From NCBI GenBank assembly GCA_009691845.1, contig SIAJ01000006.1, positions 1-64,000 of the forward strand: 64,000 nucleotides of DNA, read 5' to 3'. A program made the translations under genes and the position numbers. How positions within the stretch are numbered: the first letter of the stretch is position 1; each line of letters starts with the position of its first letter. The DNA is from Gemmataceae bacterium. Its GTDB lineage: Bacteria; Planctomycetota; Planctomycetia; Gemmatales; Gemmataceae. The notes below the pieces were generated by a model. That model saw only the letters and a list, made by a program, of their open reading frames with translations, was not told the DNA's origin and did not search any database. Positions 44,305-53,700 of the stretch are shown piece after piece.

Positions 44305-45657
44305 ATGCAGACCGACATCCGAATTCGCGACGTTCTCTTCTCCTTCGAGGACTTCAAGTATCGCACGCCGATCAAGTTTGGCGGCGTGGCCGTCAGCGAG
44401 GTCACGATCTTGAACGTCGAAATTGATGTTGAAACACGCGGAGGGAAAACGGCGCACGGATTTGGCTCGATGCCGCTTGGCAACGTCTGGGCTTATCCTT
44501 CGCGGAACATGGCCATCTCGGAGACTCTCGCGGCCATGCGGGCCGTCACGGAAACGGTGGCGTTGGTTTATGGCGGGCATCGAGAATTCGGGCACCCGAT
44601 CGACATCACCTGGGCCATCGAGCACGAGTACATTCGGCAGGTGAAGGAGCTGGGAACCAAACTGAAAGTGGCGGATCCGATCCCGGTGCTGGCCACGCTC
44701 GTTTGTGCCAGCCCATTCGACGCCGCGTTGCACGATGCCTTCGGTAAAGCGCATGGTTTGAATTGCTACTCGACTTACGGCCCGGAATTCTTGGCGAACG
44801 ATCTGGGGCATTATCTCGGCAGAGAGTTTGCGGGATTGAGGCTGCACGATTTCGTCTCGACCAAGGCCAAGCCGCACATGCCGCTCTACCATCTGGTTGG
44901 TGCGCTCGACCCGCTGGTGGCCGCAGAAGTGAAACAGCCCGTCGGCGACGGCCTGCCCGAAACACTCGCGGAATGGATCCCTGCCGATGGCCTGACATAC
45001 TTGAAAATCAAGCTGAATGGGGACGATCTCAATTGGGATGTGGAACGCGTGCTCGGTGTTAATCGCGTGGCCGAGGAGCAACAAGCCAAGCGAGGCGTGA
45101 CGACCTGGCACTACTCGCTCGACTTCAACGAACGATGTGCCAATGTGGCTTATCTGCTCGAATTCTTGAAACGTGTGCAGGAGGGGACGCCACGCGGATT
45201 TGAAAAAATCCAGTACATCGAACAGCCAACACGGCGCGACCTGAAGGCGGATCGGGCAAACGTGATGCACGAGGCCTCCAAGCTGCGACCCGTCGTGATT
45301 GATGAATCGCTGATCGACCTGGAAAGCATCCTCACCGCACGCGAGATGGGTTACACTGGAGTGGCTTTGAAGGCGTGCAAGGGGCAGACGCAATCGCTGT
45401 TGATGGCGGCAGCCGCAAAGAAGTTTGGCATGTTCCTGTGCGTGCAGGATTTGACGTGCCCCGGTGCCTCGCTCATCCAGTCGGCAAGCCTGGCCGCACA
45501 TGTTCCCGGTATCGTGGCGATCGAATCGAACGCCCGCCAGTACTGCCCGGCCGCGAATGCGCCGTGGGCCGAGCGATTCCCGGGAATGGTCCACATCACA
45601 ACTGGGACAATGGAAACGGGATTGTTGGATGGGTTGGGACTGGGTGCGGTTCCGTAA
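44305..45657 (+). CDS. Enolase-superfamily (mandelate racemase/muconate-lactonizing-like) protein
   Basis: A 450-aa enolase-superfamily enzyme. The N-terminal capping domain (about residues 1-140) and the TIM barrel carry the active-site pattern: K-x-K in YLKIKLNG, metal ligands Asp in SLDFNE, Glu in IEQPT and Asp/Glu in VIDESL, then LKACKG near residue 355, the second acid/base Lys. Such enzymes abstract a proton next to a carboxylate, in racemisation, dehydration or cycloisomerisation. The substrate is not evident. The toroid-DUF362 gene follows 46 bp downstream. Confidence 0.86.
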   Translation: MQTDIRIRDVLFSFEDFKYRTPIKFGGVAVSEVTILNVEIDVETRGGKTAHGFGSMPLGNVWAYPSRNMAISETLAAMRAVTETVALVYGGHREFGHPIDITWAIEHEYIRQVKELGTKLKVADPIPVLATLVCASPFDAALHDAFGKAHGLNCYSTYGPEFLANDLGHYLGREFAGLRLHDFVSTKAKPHMPLYHLVGALDPLVAAEVKQPVGDGLPETLAEWIPADGLTYLKIKLNGDDLNWDVERVLGVNRVAEEQQAKRGVTTWHYSLDFNERCANVAYLLEFLKRVQEGTPRGFEKIQYIEQPTRRDLKADRANVMHEASKLRPVVIDESLIDLESILTAREMGYTGVALKACKGQTQSLLMAAAAKKFGMFLCVQDLTCPGASLIQSASLAAHVPGIVAIESNARQYCPAANAPWAERFPGMVHITTGTMETGLLDGLGLGAVP

Positions 45658-45703
45658 GTCCGATTTTGCCTCGGCTGTCGTGTGCTAGACTGCTCACATC
45701 AAA

Positions 45704-47659
45704 ATGCGAGGATGCGTTGTGAACGATCGAGTCCATCCCACCGAAGCCCTGCTTTCGCTCGCTCTCCCAACGGGCGGCTGGGGATATTCCGCCGGCCAAC
45801 CGCTTCACTTCGAGCCGACCTGTCTGGCGACGCTCGCTTTGGCGGCCGAACGCGAGCAGCATCGCGAGCCGATCGATTGCGCGATTGCAGTCCTCGAAAC
45901 CCAAAAATATGGTCGTGGCTTATATCGACTCGATCGTGGTCGGCCCGAAGCGGTTTGGCCGACGGCATTGGTTGTCGCTTGCCGGGCTGCGCTGGCTCTG
46001 GATGTACGCGATTCGAGCATGCGTCTCCTGGAAGTGCGAGGCCGCACGATCATCGGCGATCCGGAAGTTCAGCACATGGTGGATATCGATTCGCAAAAAG
46101 TCGGCTGGCCCTGGGCGGAGGGAACCTTCGCCTGGGTTGAACCAACGGCCTGGTCCGTGCTCGCGTTGCGATTGTCGGGGCACGGTAACCATCCGCGTGT
46201 CATCGAAGGGGTGAAGTTGATCCTCAATCGTGCCTTCGAGTCGGGCGGGATCAACTACGGCAACCGGCAAGTGCTCGGTGCGCTGAGCGAACCGATCCCC
46301 GGGCCGACGGCCATCATGTTGCTCGCACTCCAGGGTCACGACGATGAGCAAGTGCGGTCTGCTTGCCGTTATCTCATCTCGGCCGTGGCACAGAGTACCG
46401 ATCTGGAACATCTCGGTTGGGCAAAACTGGCCCTTGCGTGTTATGCGAACGATCCGGAAGTCGCGGAAGTGCTGCCCAAGATCGATCGGCGAATTCGCGA
46501 TTCGTATGCAGTACAGACGGCTGAGGGGAGGCCGGTTAGCGTTCCGCGTCATGCCCTCGCCGCACTGGCCTTAACGAGCGATGTGTTTCATCCGCTCAGG
46601 TTGAAGGGGGCGAATGCCCAGCGAGTGCCTGCCACGGGCGAAGCCGTTCCACCAGCCAAGACGGAGGCGAGACCGAAGCCGGGATTCATCGAGGGAATCA
46701 AGATCCGCTTTCGCAACGTGATGGTGCGTGGCCTTGGGGCCTTGAGACAACCGCCAGACTTTGGATCCGTCCATATCGCTCGCGCTGAATCGTACGACTC
46801 CGATCTCGTTGCCGTGCTGAAACAGCAGTTCGAGCATTATCGGCCCCACGTGACGGTCGCGGGCAAGCGTGTGGTACTGAAGCCAAACCTCGTCGAGTTT
46901 CGCAAGAATCAGGTAATCAACACTGATCCGCGATTTGTGGACGCGGTCATTCAGCTTTTCAAGGACGAGGGGGCGGCCGAGATCATCGTTGCGGAAGGCC
47001 CTGGTCACTGGCGCAACGTTGAGTTCCTGGTTGAAGAGAGCGGCCTAGGTCCCGTATTGCGAAAGCACGGCGTGAAATTTGTCGACCTCAATCACGATGA
47101 GCCGGTCAAGGTGCCGAATCTTGGCCGCACCACGGGGCTCGATTATCTCTATCTCACCCGCACCGTGGCGTCGGCCGACGTTTTTGTTTCGCTTCCCAAA
47201 ATGAAAACGCACCACTGGGCCGGGGCAACACTCTCGCTCAAGAACCTGTTCGGCACGCTGCCCGGCATCTGCTACGGCTGGCCGAAGAACGAACTGCACT
47301 GGCGAGGGATTCCCAACAGCATCATCGATATCGCCCTCACGCAGTCGCCACACCTGGCTATCGTCGATGGCATCATCGGCATGGAAGGGGACGGCCCGCT
47401 TGCGGGGAAGGCCAGGCACTCCGGTGTCATCGTCATGGGGATCGATCTGGTTGCCGTCGATGCCACATGCTGCCGGCTCATGAAACTGCCCCCGGAACGC
47501 ATCCCCACGTTGCTGCTCGGCGAGCAGATGAAACTCGGCCGCCTGCGGGAGGCGGAGATTCCGCAGATCGGCGATCCGATCGAACAATGGGCCCAAGCCT
47601 ATGAGTGGCCGCCGAAGATTGAGTCGCAACTGGTGCCGGAGAAGAAAGCGGTGGCGTGA
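45704..47659 (+). CDS. Cyclase-like toroid fused to a DUF362 domain
   Basis: A 651-aa protein in two parts. Residues about 10-290 look like the alpha/alpha toroid of prenyltransferase/squalene-hopene cyclases (repeated GGWGYS, PTCLATLAL, WPWAEGTFAWVEPTAWSVLAL, GGINYGNRQ). Residues about 350-640 are DUF362 (VVLKPNLVEFRKN, INTDPRFVDAV, VFVSLPKMKTHHWAGATLSLKNLFG, VDGIIGMEGDGPL). The typical Asp-rich cyclase motif (DxDD) is not seen, so the toroid may be a binding scaffold. DUF362 proteins are often linked to iron-sulfur or membrane redox roles. An alternative GTG start at 45719 has an AGGA-type site. It may be coupled with the enolase-like gene. Confidence 0.83.
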   Translation: MRGCVVNDRVHPTEALLSLALPTGGWGYSAGQPLHFEPTCLATLALAAEREQHREPIDCAIAVLETQKYGRGLYRLDRGRPEAVWPTALVVACRAALALDVRDSSMRLLEVRGRTIIGDPEVQHMVDIDSQKVGWPWAEGTFAWVEPTAWSVLALRLSGHGNHPRVIEGVKLILNRAFESGGINYGNRQVLGALSEPIPGPTAIMLLALQGHDDEQVRSACRYLISAVAQSTDLEHLGWAKLALACYANDPEVAEVLPKIDRRIRDSYAVQTAEGRPVSVPRHALAALALTSDVFHPLRLKGANAQRVPATGEAVPPAKTEARPKPGFIEGIKIRFRNVMVRGLGALRQPPDFGSVHIARAESYDSDLVAVLKQQFEHYRPHVTVAGKRVVLKPNLVEFRKNQVINTDPRFVDAVIQLFKDEGAAEIIVAEGPGHWRNVEFLVEESGLGPVLRKHGVKFVDLNHDEPVKVPNLGRTTGLDYLYLTRTVASADVFVSLPKMKTHHWAGATLSLKNLFGTLPGICYGWPKNELHWRGIPNSIIDIALTQSPHLAIVDGIIGMEGDGPLAGKARHSGVIVMGIDLVAVDATCCRLMKLPPERIPTLLLGEQMKLGRLREAEIPQIGDPIEQWAQAYEWPPKIESQLVPEKKAVA

Positions 47660-47698
47660 GCAGAGCGTCAGACGATCATTTGTTTTTTCGCGAGGCGA

Positions 47699-48403
47699 TC
47701 ATTCCCCCTCCAGCCCCTCGAACAACGTCGAACCGACGCGGACAAGCGTTCCTCCTTCTTCAATCGCGACTTCATAGTCGCCCGACATCCCCATGGAGAG
47801 CTGAGTTAGCGAAGCGTGCTCCCCACGATGCTTGTCGATCATGGCCTTCAGTCCGCCAAACGCGTGGCGGGCTTGTTCCGGATCGGGACTGAGTGCCGCC
47901 ATTCCCATCAGGCCGACGATCTTGACGGTCAGCGTCTCCTGTCGCGGGAGTATCGCTGCCAGTTCCTCGGCATCAAAGCCGTGTTTCTGGTCCTCGTGGC
48001 TGGCATTGATTTGCAGTAAGACTTGCGGTCGCAAGTTCTGTTTACGTGCCTGAGTCTCGATCTCGTCCAGCAATCTCGCGCTATCGACGCTGTGGATCAA
48101 GTAACTCAGCGGCAGCGTCCGTTCCACCTTGTTGCGTTGCAGGTGGCCAATCATGTGCCAGCGAATTGGGAATGCCCGTAGTGCCTCGGCTTTTCGCCAG
48201 AGTTCCTGAGGACGACTTTCGCCGAGGTCGGGCACGCCCAACTCGGGCAATAGGCTTGCCACGCGTGTGGAGACGGTTTTGGTCACAGCGACAAGCGTCA
48301 CTTTGTCCGGTTCTCGTCCTGCTCGACGCGAGGCCACCGCAATTCGCGAACGCACGGTTGCGAGGCGCTCCGTGAGGATGGCCTTGAGTTCTGAGTCGGT
48401 CAT
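47699..48403 (-). CDS. YggS/PLPBP-family pyridoxal phosphate homeostasis protein
   Basis: A 234-aa PLP-binding protein of the YggS/PROSC family, which buffers free pyridoxal phosphate. The PLP lysine is K42 in [50 protein letters not shown] and [28 protein letters not shown]-like C-terminal blocks are all present, the last without the final G. The length is normal. The gene is divergent from DUF1015. Such proteins have no established catalytic activity. Confidence 0.93.
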   Translation of the reverse strand: [234 protein letters not shown]

Positions 48404-48465
48404 GGTCGTCTTTCTCCTGTCTCGTGTCGTATCATAAGCGTTTTCGAGTTACACAAGGGTTTGAC

Positions 48466-49764
48466 ATGGCCGACATTCGGGCTTTTCGCGGTTTTCGCTA
48501 CGATCTGGGTCGGTCGGGTCCGCTTTCGGATCTCGTCGCCCCGCCCTACGACGTCGTCGATGCGGCTTTGCAACAGGCCCTGCACGATCGCAGCCCTTTC
48601 AACGCGATCCGCGTGGAACTGAGCAAAGAAGAACCGGGCGATACGGCAACGAAGAACCGTTATACGCGGGCATCCGAAGTTCTGAGTGGCTGGATCAACG
48701 ACCACGCCCTGCAACAAGATTCGATGCGCTGCCTCTATGTCGTCGAACAGGAATTCACTGTTGAGGGCACCACGTACAAACGACGAGGGTTCATCGCGCG
48801 AGTTCGTTTGGAGCCGTTTGGCACGGGGCGAATCTTTCCGCATGAAGAAACCATGTCCGGCCCGAAGGAAGACCGTCTGAAGCTTTGCCGTGCCACCGGC
48901 ATGAATCTCAGCCCGATATTCGGACTCTACCCGGACGCAGACAACGGGATCTTCGAGCGTCTCGAAGCACACCTCAAACAACGATTGCCGCTCGAAGCCC
49001 GCGATCACCTTGGTGTCATCAGTCGGCTGTGGACCGTGACCGAGGAGCATATGGTCGGCTCGATTATCAGTTCCATGGCCGAGAAGCCTGTTTTCATCGC
49101 GGACGGGCACCACCGCTATGAGACCGGGCTACGCTACCTGGAGGAAGCACGAGCGGCTGGGCAGGTGCCGAACGACGAGACGGCCTCGAACTTCATCATG
49201 ATGATGCTCGTTTCGATGGCCGACCCCGGGCTGATCATTCTGCCCACGCATCGGCTCGTGTCGGGGTTTCCGGGCCTGACGGCCGATAAGCTGCAGGTTG
49301 CTCTTGCACCGCATTTCGTCTGTGAGCGAGTGTCATCCGCTCTCGAAGCCTGGGAGACGATCGAACTGGATGGCTCGCAATCGCTCCTCGCGTTTCACAC
49401 AAAAGCGGACGGGGTCTGGCAAACGGCTCGATTCGTAAGTCCCTCACTCATGGCCGACCTGGCCAAGGATCACAGCGCGGAGTGGCATGACCTTGGCGTG
49501 AGCGTGTTGCACGTTGCCGTTCTGAATCAATTGCTGCCAGCCGCAACCGGCGGGAAAGCAACGTGCAAGTACGTGCATCTGCTAGGCGAGGTGGAACAGG
49601 CGATCGCGAGCGGGAACTGCGATTTGGCCGTAATGGTGCCGCCAGCGACGATGGACCACGTCGAGCAGATCGCGGGCAATCGTGAGAAGATGCCCCCCAA
49701 GTCCACGTATTTTTATCCAAAATTGCTCACCGGCCTCGTGTTCAATCCACTGAAATCGAATTGA
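48466..49764 (+). CDS. DUF1015-family protein
   Basis: A 432-aa DUF1015 protein, a widely conserved family without a proven function. MADIRAFRGFRYD and LVAPPYDVVD (residues about 1-30), RMLVxEE-type FPHEETMSGPKEDRLKL, and IADGHHRYETGLRYLEE (near 210) are family blocks. The start at 48466 has AGGG with proper spacing; an upstream in-frame start would add 14 unlikely residues. The family is sometimes linked to amino acid or cofactor metabolism. The deacetylase gene begins 4 nt after its stop, so the two are co-transcribed. Confidence 0.9.
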   Translation: MADIRAFRGFRYDLGRSGPLSDLVAPPYDVVDAALQQALHDRSPFNAIRVELSKEEPGDTATKNRYTRASEVLSGWINDHALQQDSMRCLYVVEQEFTVEGTTYKRRGFIARVRLEPFGTGRIFPHEETMSGPKEDRLKLCRATGMNLSPIFGLYPDADNGIFERLEAHLKQRLPLEARDHLGVISRLWTVTEEHMVGSIISSMAEKPVFIADGHHRYETGLRYLEEARAAGQVPNDETASNFIMMMLVSMADPGLIILPTHRLVSGFPGLTADKLQVALAPHFVCERVSSALEAWETIELDGSQSLLAFHTKADGVWQTARFVSPSLMADLAKDHSAEWHDLGVSVLHVAVLNQLLPAATGGKATCKYVHLLGEVEQAIASGNCDLAVMVPPATMDHVEQIAGNREKMPPKSTYFYPKLLTGLVFNPLKSN

Positions 49765-49768
49765 GGCG

Positions 49769-50644
49769 ATGCCCATGCCCGTGTGCTTCACGTTCGACAT
49801 CGAAGAGCATCATCGGATCGAGGCCGCCGCCGATTGCAAGTGTTCTCAAGAAACGCAGGCCGAATATGCTCGGCGCATGGAAGTCTCCACACGCTGGCTC
49901 CTGGAGACGCTGGCCGAATTCAAGGCCCGTTCGACTTTCTTCATCGTCGGCCAGATTGCCACGACGCACCCGAAACTCGTTCGAGACATTGCCGAAGCCG
50001 GGCACGAAGTCGCGTGTCATAGTTGGGACCACCAACGAGTCCATCGGCTCTCTCAAGACCAATTTCGTCTCGACGTTCGAAAGGCGAAGAGTGAACTCGA
50101 GCATGCGTGTGGCCGGCCAGTTGTCGGTTATCGTGCTCCCACGTTCAGCATCACTCGTGAAACTGCCTGGGCAATTGATGTGCTGGCCGAAGCGGGCATG
50201 CGCTACGATTCGTCGGTGTTTCCCGTGCACCACGATCGTTATGGCATCCCGGCTGCTCCGCGGGTGCCGTTCCTGGCGACGGGGACCGAACGCAGTCTTC
50301 TGGAGTTTCCCCCCGTCACCTACTCGCTGCTTGGCAAAAACCTTTCAGCAGCGGGCGGCGGCTATTTTCGTTTGTATCCCCCAGCAATGATCCGGGCGGC
50401 AGTTCGGCAAGTGCTTCGCGATCCGCTTGGGCTCCCCGTGCTCTATTTTCATCCCTGGGAATTTGATCCCGATCAACCCCGTCTACCGCTGGGGCGAACG
50501 AGCCGATTCCGAACGTATGTCGGCATGAATCGAACCAAAGCGCGTTTGCGAGATCTCTTGGGGCGCTACAATTCGCGTCCGATGATTGAGATGGTCGAGA
50601 CGTGGCAGGCGAAATCCCTGCCGAGCTTTAACCTGAGCGACTGA
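49769..50644 (+). CDS. XrtA-type polysaccharide deacetylase (NodB + DUF3473)
   Basis: A 291-aa NodB-type deacetylase. The catalytic Asp is D10 in FTFDIEEHH and the metal His pair is in ACHSWDHQRVH; VGYRAPTFSITRET and VLYFHPWEFDPDQP are further family blocks, and FRTYVGMNRTKARLRDLL is a DUF3473-like tail. This subtype is known from exosortase (XrtA)-linked exopolysaccharide loci, where it removes acetyl groups from the polymer. No exosortase gene is seen here. It follows DUF1015 after 4 nt. Confidence 0.9.
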   Translation: MPMPVCFTFDIEEHHRIEAAADCKCSQETQAEYARRMEVSTRWLLETLAEFKARSTFFIVGQIATTHPKLVRDIAEAGHEVACHSWDHQRVHRLSQDQFRLDVRKAKSELEHACGRPVVGYRAPTFSITRETAWAIDVLAEAGMRYDSSVFPVHHDRYGIPAAPRVPFLATGTERSLLEFPPVTYSLLGKNLSAAGGGYFRLYPPAMIRAAVRQVLRDPLGLPVLYFHPWEFDPDQPRLPLGRTSRFRTYVGMNRTKARLRDLLGRYNSRPMIEMVETWQAKSLPSFNLSD

Positions 50645-50682
50645 CATGATTGGGGACGCGGAAGTGCGATTCAGTTCCCAAA

Positions 50683-50761
50683 GTAGCCCTCACACTCCCT
50701 GTGAGGGAGGGCTTCTGGGTGTGGCGTCAGTCGCGACCCTCACGCGGAGCGTGAGAGCTAC
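50683..50761. repeat. Family A palindrome pair
   Basis: GTAGCCCTCACACTCC (from 50683) and an inverted partner ending GTGAGAGCTAC (50738-50761) flank about 30 nt. Each half contains its own inner palindrome. It lies between the convergent deacetylase and surface-protein genes. Confidence 0.65.
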
Positions 50762-50778
50762 TATTTTTCGCCGCTCGC

Positions 50779-53700
50779 CTACACTTTCGTTTTGCCCTTG
50801 TTCGCCGTCGCCTTGGCAAGATCGATCAGATCTATGAAGCCATTGCCGTCGATGTCGGCAAAGCGATCGAACGTGGTCGGCTTGCCGATTCGGCTCGTGA
50901 TTGCCTTCAAGTCTGCATCGTTCACCACGCCGTTGCCGTCAAAATCTCCCGGCAGCACCACGAAGTTTCGGCCGGCGTTCTTGGCAAGCACATTGCCGGC
51001 AATATCCAGCACATTGGTCTGGTCGAGTTTCAACGAGACGCGGTTGATGCCGATCGCGCTGCCAAGGTTCCAGGAGGCAGTGCTGGTCGCTACGTCGAAC
51101 GAATCGAACGTCAGCGGGAGAGTGAAACCGTTGAAGCCCGTTAGCGTCAAGGCGTTGGCAAGCGTCCCAACCTGGATGTTCTCGCTAAAGACGACCGAAA
51201 TCTTGGTGATTCCGTCCCACGGCAGCACTGAACGCGTGGTCGAGAGGTCGACGTAGCGAGTCGGCCCGTAGTGTACGCGAATGTTCGAGACCGTCGGTGC
51301 GATGCCATCCGTCAGCGTCAACCGAACCTCGCCGGTGTCCTTGTTACCGCGATTGTCCGTCACCACGTAAGTGAACGTGTCGGACCCAGTGGCTCCCTTG
51401 TTCGGTGTGTACACGAGGGCCGAGCCCGAGCGTGTCACCCGGCCAAAGGCTGGCTTGGTGTAACTCAACACCCGAAGGGCATCGCGATCGGGATCGACGT
51501 CGTTCGAGAGCACATTGATCTTGATCGGTTTTCCGGCGGTCGTCGGAAAATCGTCGAAAGCCACAACGGGGTCTTGGACGGGTGTCACCTTGATTTTCAC
51601 GGTGACGGTATTCGAGAATGACGTGCCATCGAAGACCTTGTACGTGAACGAGTCGGCCCCATAGTAGTTCGCCACGGCCTGGTAGTCAAACGAGCCATCC
51701 AGGTTGGAAGCGAACGTGAGGGAGTGAGCCGGTGTGGTAACAATGATCACGGAAAGCGAGCCCAGATCAACGTCGGTGTCGTTGGCAAGAAGGCCATTCG
51801 CCGCAACGGACAACAGGGTGTCTTCCGCCACAATGTACGTGCCGTCGCCAGTCGCAACTGGATCGTCGTTAACTGGGAGAACATTAAAGGTGACAGTCCC
51901 ATTGAGTGAATCCGTGGTTCCATCACTCACCTTGTAAGTGAAGGAGTCGGTGCCAAAGAAGTTGTCGTTCGGCTCGTAAGTGAGCGAACCATCAGCTTGC
52001 AGAACGAGCACACCGTTAACTGGGTCCGTTAGCTTGGTCAGCGTCAGAGGTTGGCCGTCGAACTCGTCGTCGTTCGACATGATCCCCGTGATGGCATTGA
52101 TCGTGAGAATGGCGTCTTCATTCACGGGGTAGATGTCGTTGTTGGCTACCGGAGCATCGTCAACCGGAATAATGGTGATCGTGACCGTAACCGGGGCCGA
52201 GTCGACAGTCCCATCGTTCACCTTGTACGTGAAGGTATCGGTGAAAACCCCCGCAAAGTTGGAGGTCACCGGGTAGTTATCTTCTGGGGTGTACGTGAAG
52301 CCGCCGTTGGCGAACAGCGTGAAGGCTACGGCGTGCGTTGGGCCCGTCACGAGGATTGCTTGCAACACATCCCCGGCATCGGCATCAACATCGTTTTCGA
52401 GCACTCCGGGCGTGGAGATCACGAGTTGCGTATCTTCCAGCGTCTCGTACTTCACACTGGCATCCGGATCGGCGATGGCCACCGGTGCATCGTTCACCGG
52501 ATTAACGGTAATGGATGCCGTGCCAATGTCGAACGAACCAGCGGGATCGACGACACGATATGTAAACGATGTCGCGCCGGTGAAATTCTTCCGTGGAATG
52601 AACTCGAAGGAGCCATCGAGCCGAACGGTCACGGAGCCAGCACCTGTGGGCGTGTTCGTTTCTCGGAAGGTCTCCATCGTCAGGCCTTCCGGATCGACGT
52701 CGACGCCATTGGACAGAAGACCGTTGGACGAATCCACATTCAAGGTGACTTCCTCGTCGGTGCTGTAGAAATCGTTTTCCGCGATCGGGGGGTCCTCGAC
52801 GGGAAAAATCAAGATGGTGAGAGTGTCCTCCGAGAAGGCCCCTCCCAGATCGGTCGCCCGGATCCGAATGTCAGCAGTGCCGTTGGCATTGATTGCAGGC
52901 GAGAAACGCATGAGGTCTCGAGCCGCGAAGTCGGTCGTGCCCAGCGCTGGGTTGCTATTTGAGACAACGGTGTAGGTCAGGCCAGTGTCGGTGCCATCCC
53001 AATCTTCGAAGAAGATATCGAAGCTTAGCAGAGTGAAAGGAGGGACATCCTCGTTTTGAGGAAACGGATCGGAGATTGGCGTTGCCAGGTCCGGAGGCCA
53101 GTTGAAGGAGAATGACGCGCCGACCGCCAGCCAGAGGCCTGGGTCGGTCCCTGATGCTGCGGGGTCGTCCGCGACGATGGCGTAATTCCAGAAGTACTGG
53201 CTCGTGGGATCGACCGTGAGGGCTGTGTATGGCCCCCACAAACTCACGCCGCTCCCTCCATCCACGTCGTATGGGTCATTGGCGGCAACAACTTCTCTAC
53301 TACTCTCGAGGAAGCCTGCCGGATCGCCGGCACGCCGGGCAGCAAAGAAACCGTTGAGGCTTTGGGGGCGGCCACTCACATTGCCCACGCCGGCGAATGA
53401 GATTGCCATGTTGCCATTGCGGTCCACCGCCACGGCAGGCGCAAAAGTGGCCATGTCGTTGGAGACCGAGGAATCCACACCTCCCTGGTCCGAAAGCGTC
53501 GGGGAACCGCTCGTAGAAACCTTGAACCAGTGCGCAGTGGCCTCGCCGGCATCCGAGCCACTGCTGGGGTTAATCGTCGAGGCGAAGTACAAGGCGTTGT
53601 TTTGCCAAACCGCGTTGCCGACACGGCGGTCTCCGGTGTCGATCAGAACCCCAGCGCCCGGCTGAGGCGAGTCTGGCAAGGTTCCACCCTGATCAATGTC

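Noticed and set aside
44266..45594. 442-codon frame antisense to the enolase-superfamily gene
   Set aside because: The sense gene shows all catalytic residues; this frame is a composition shadow.
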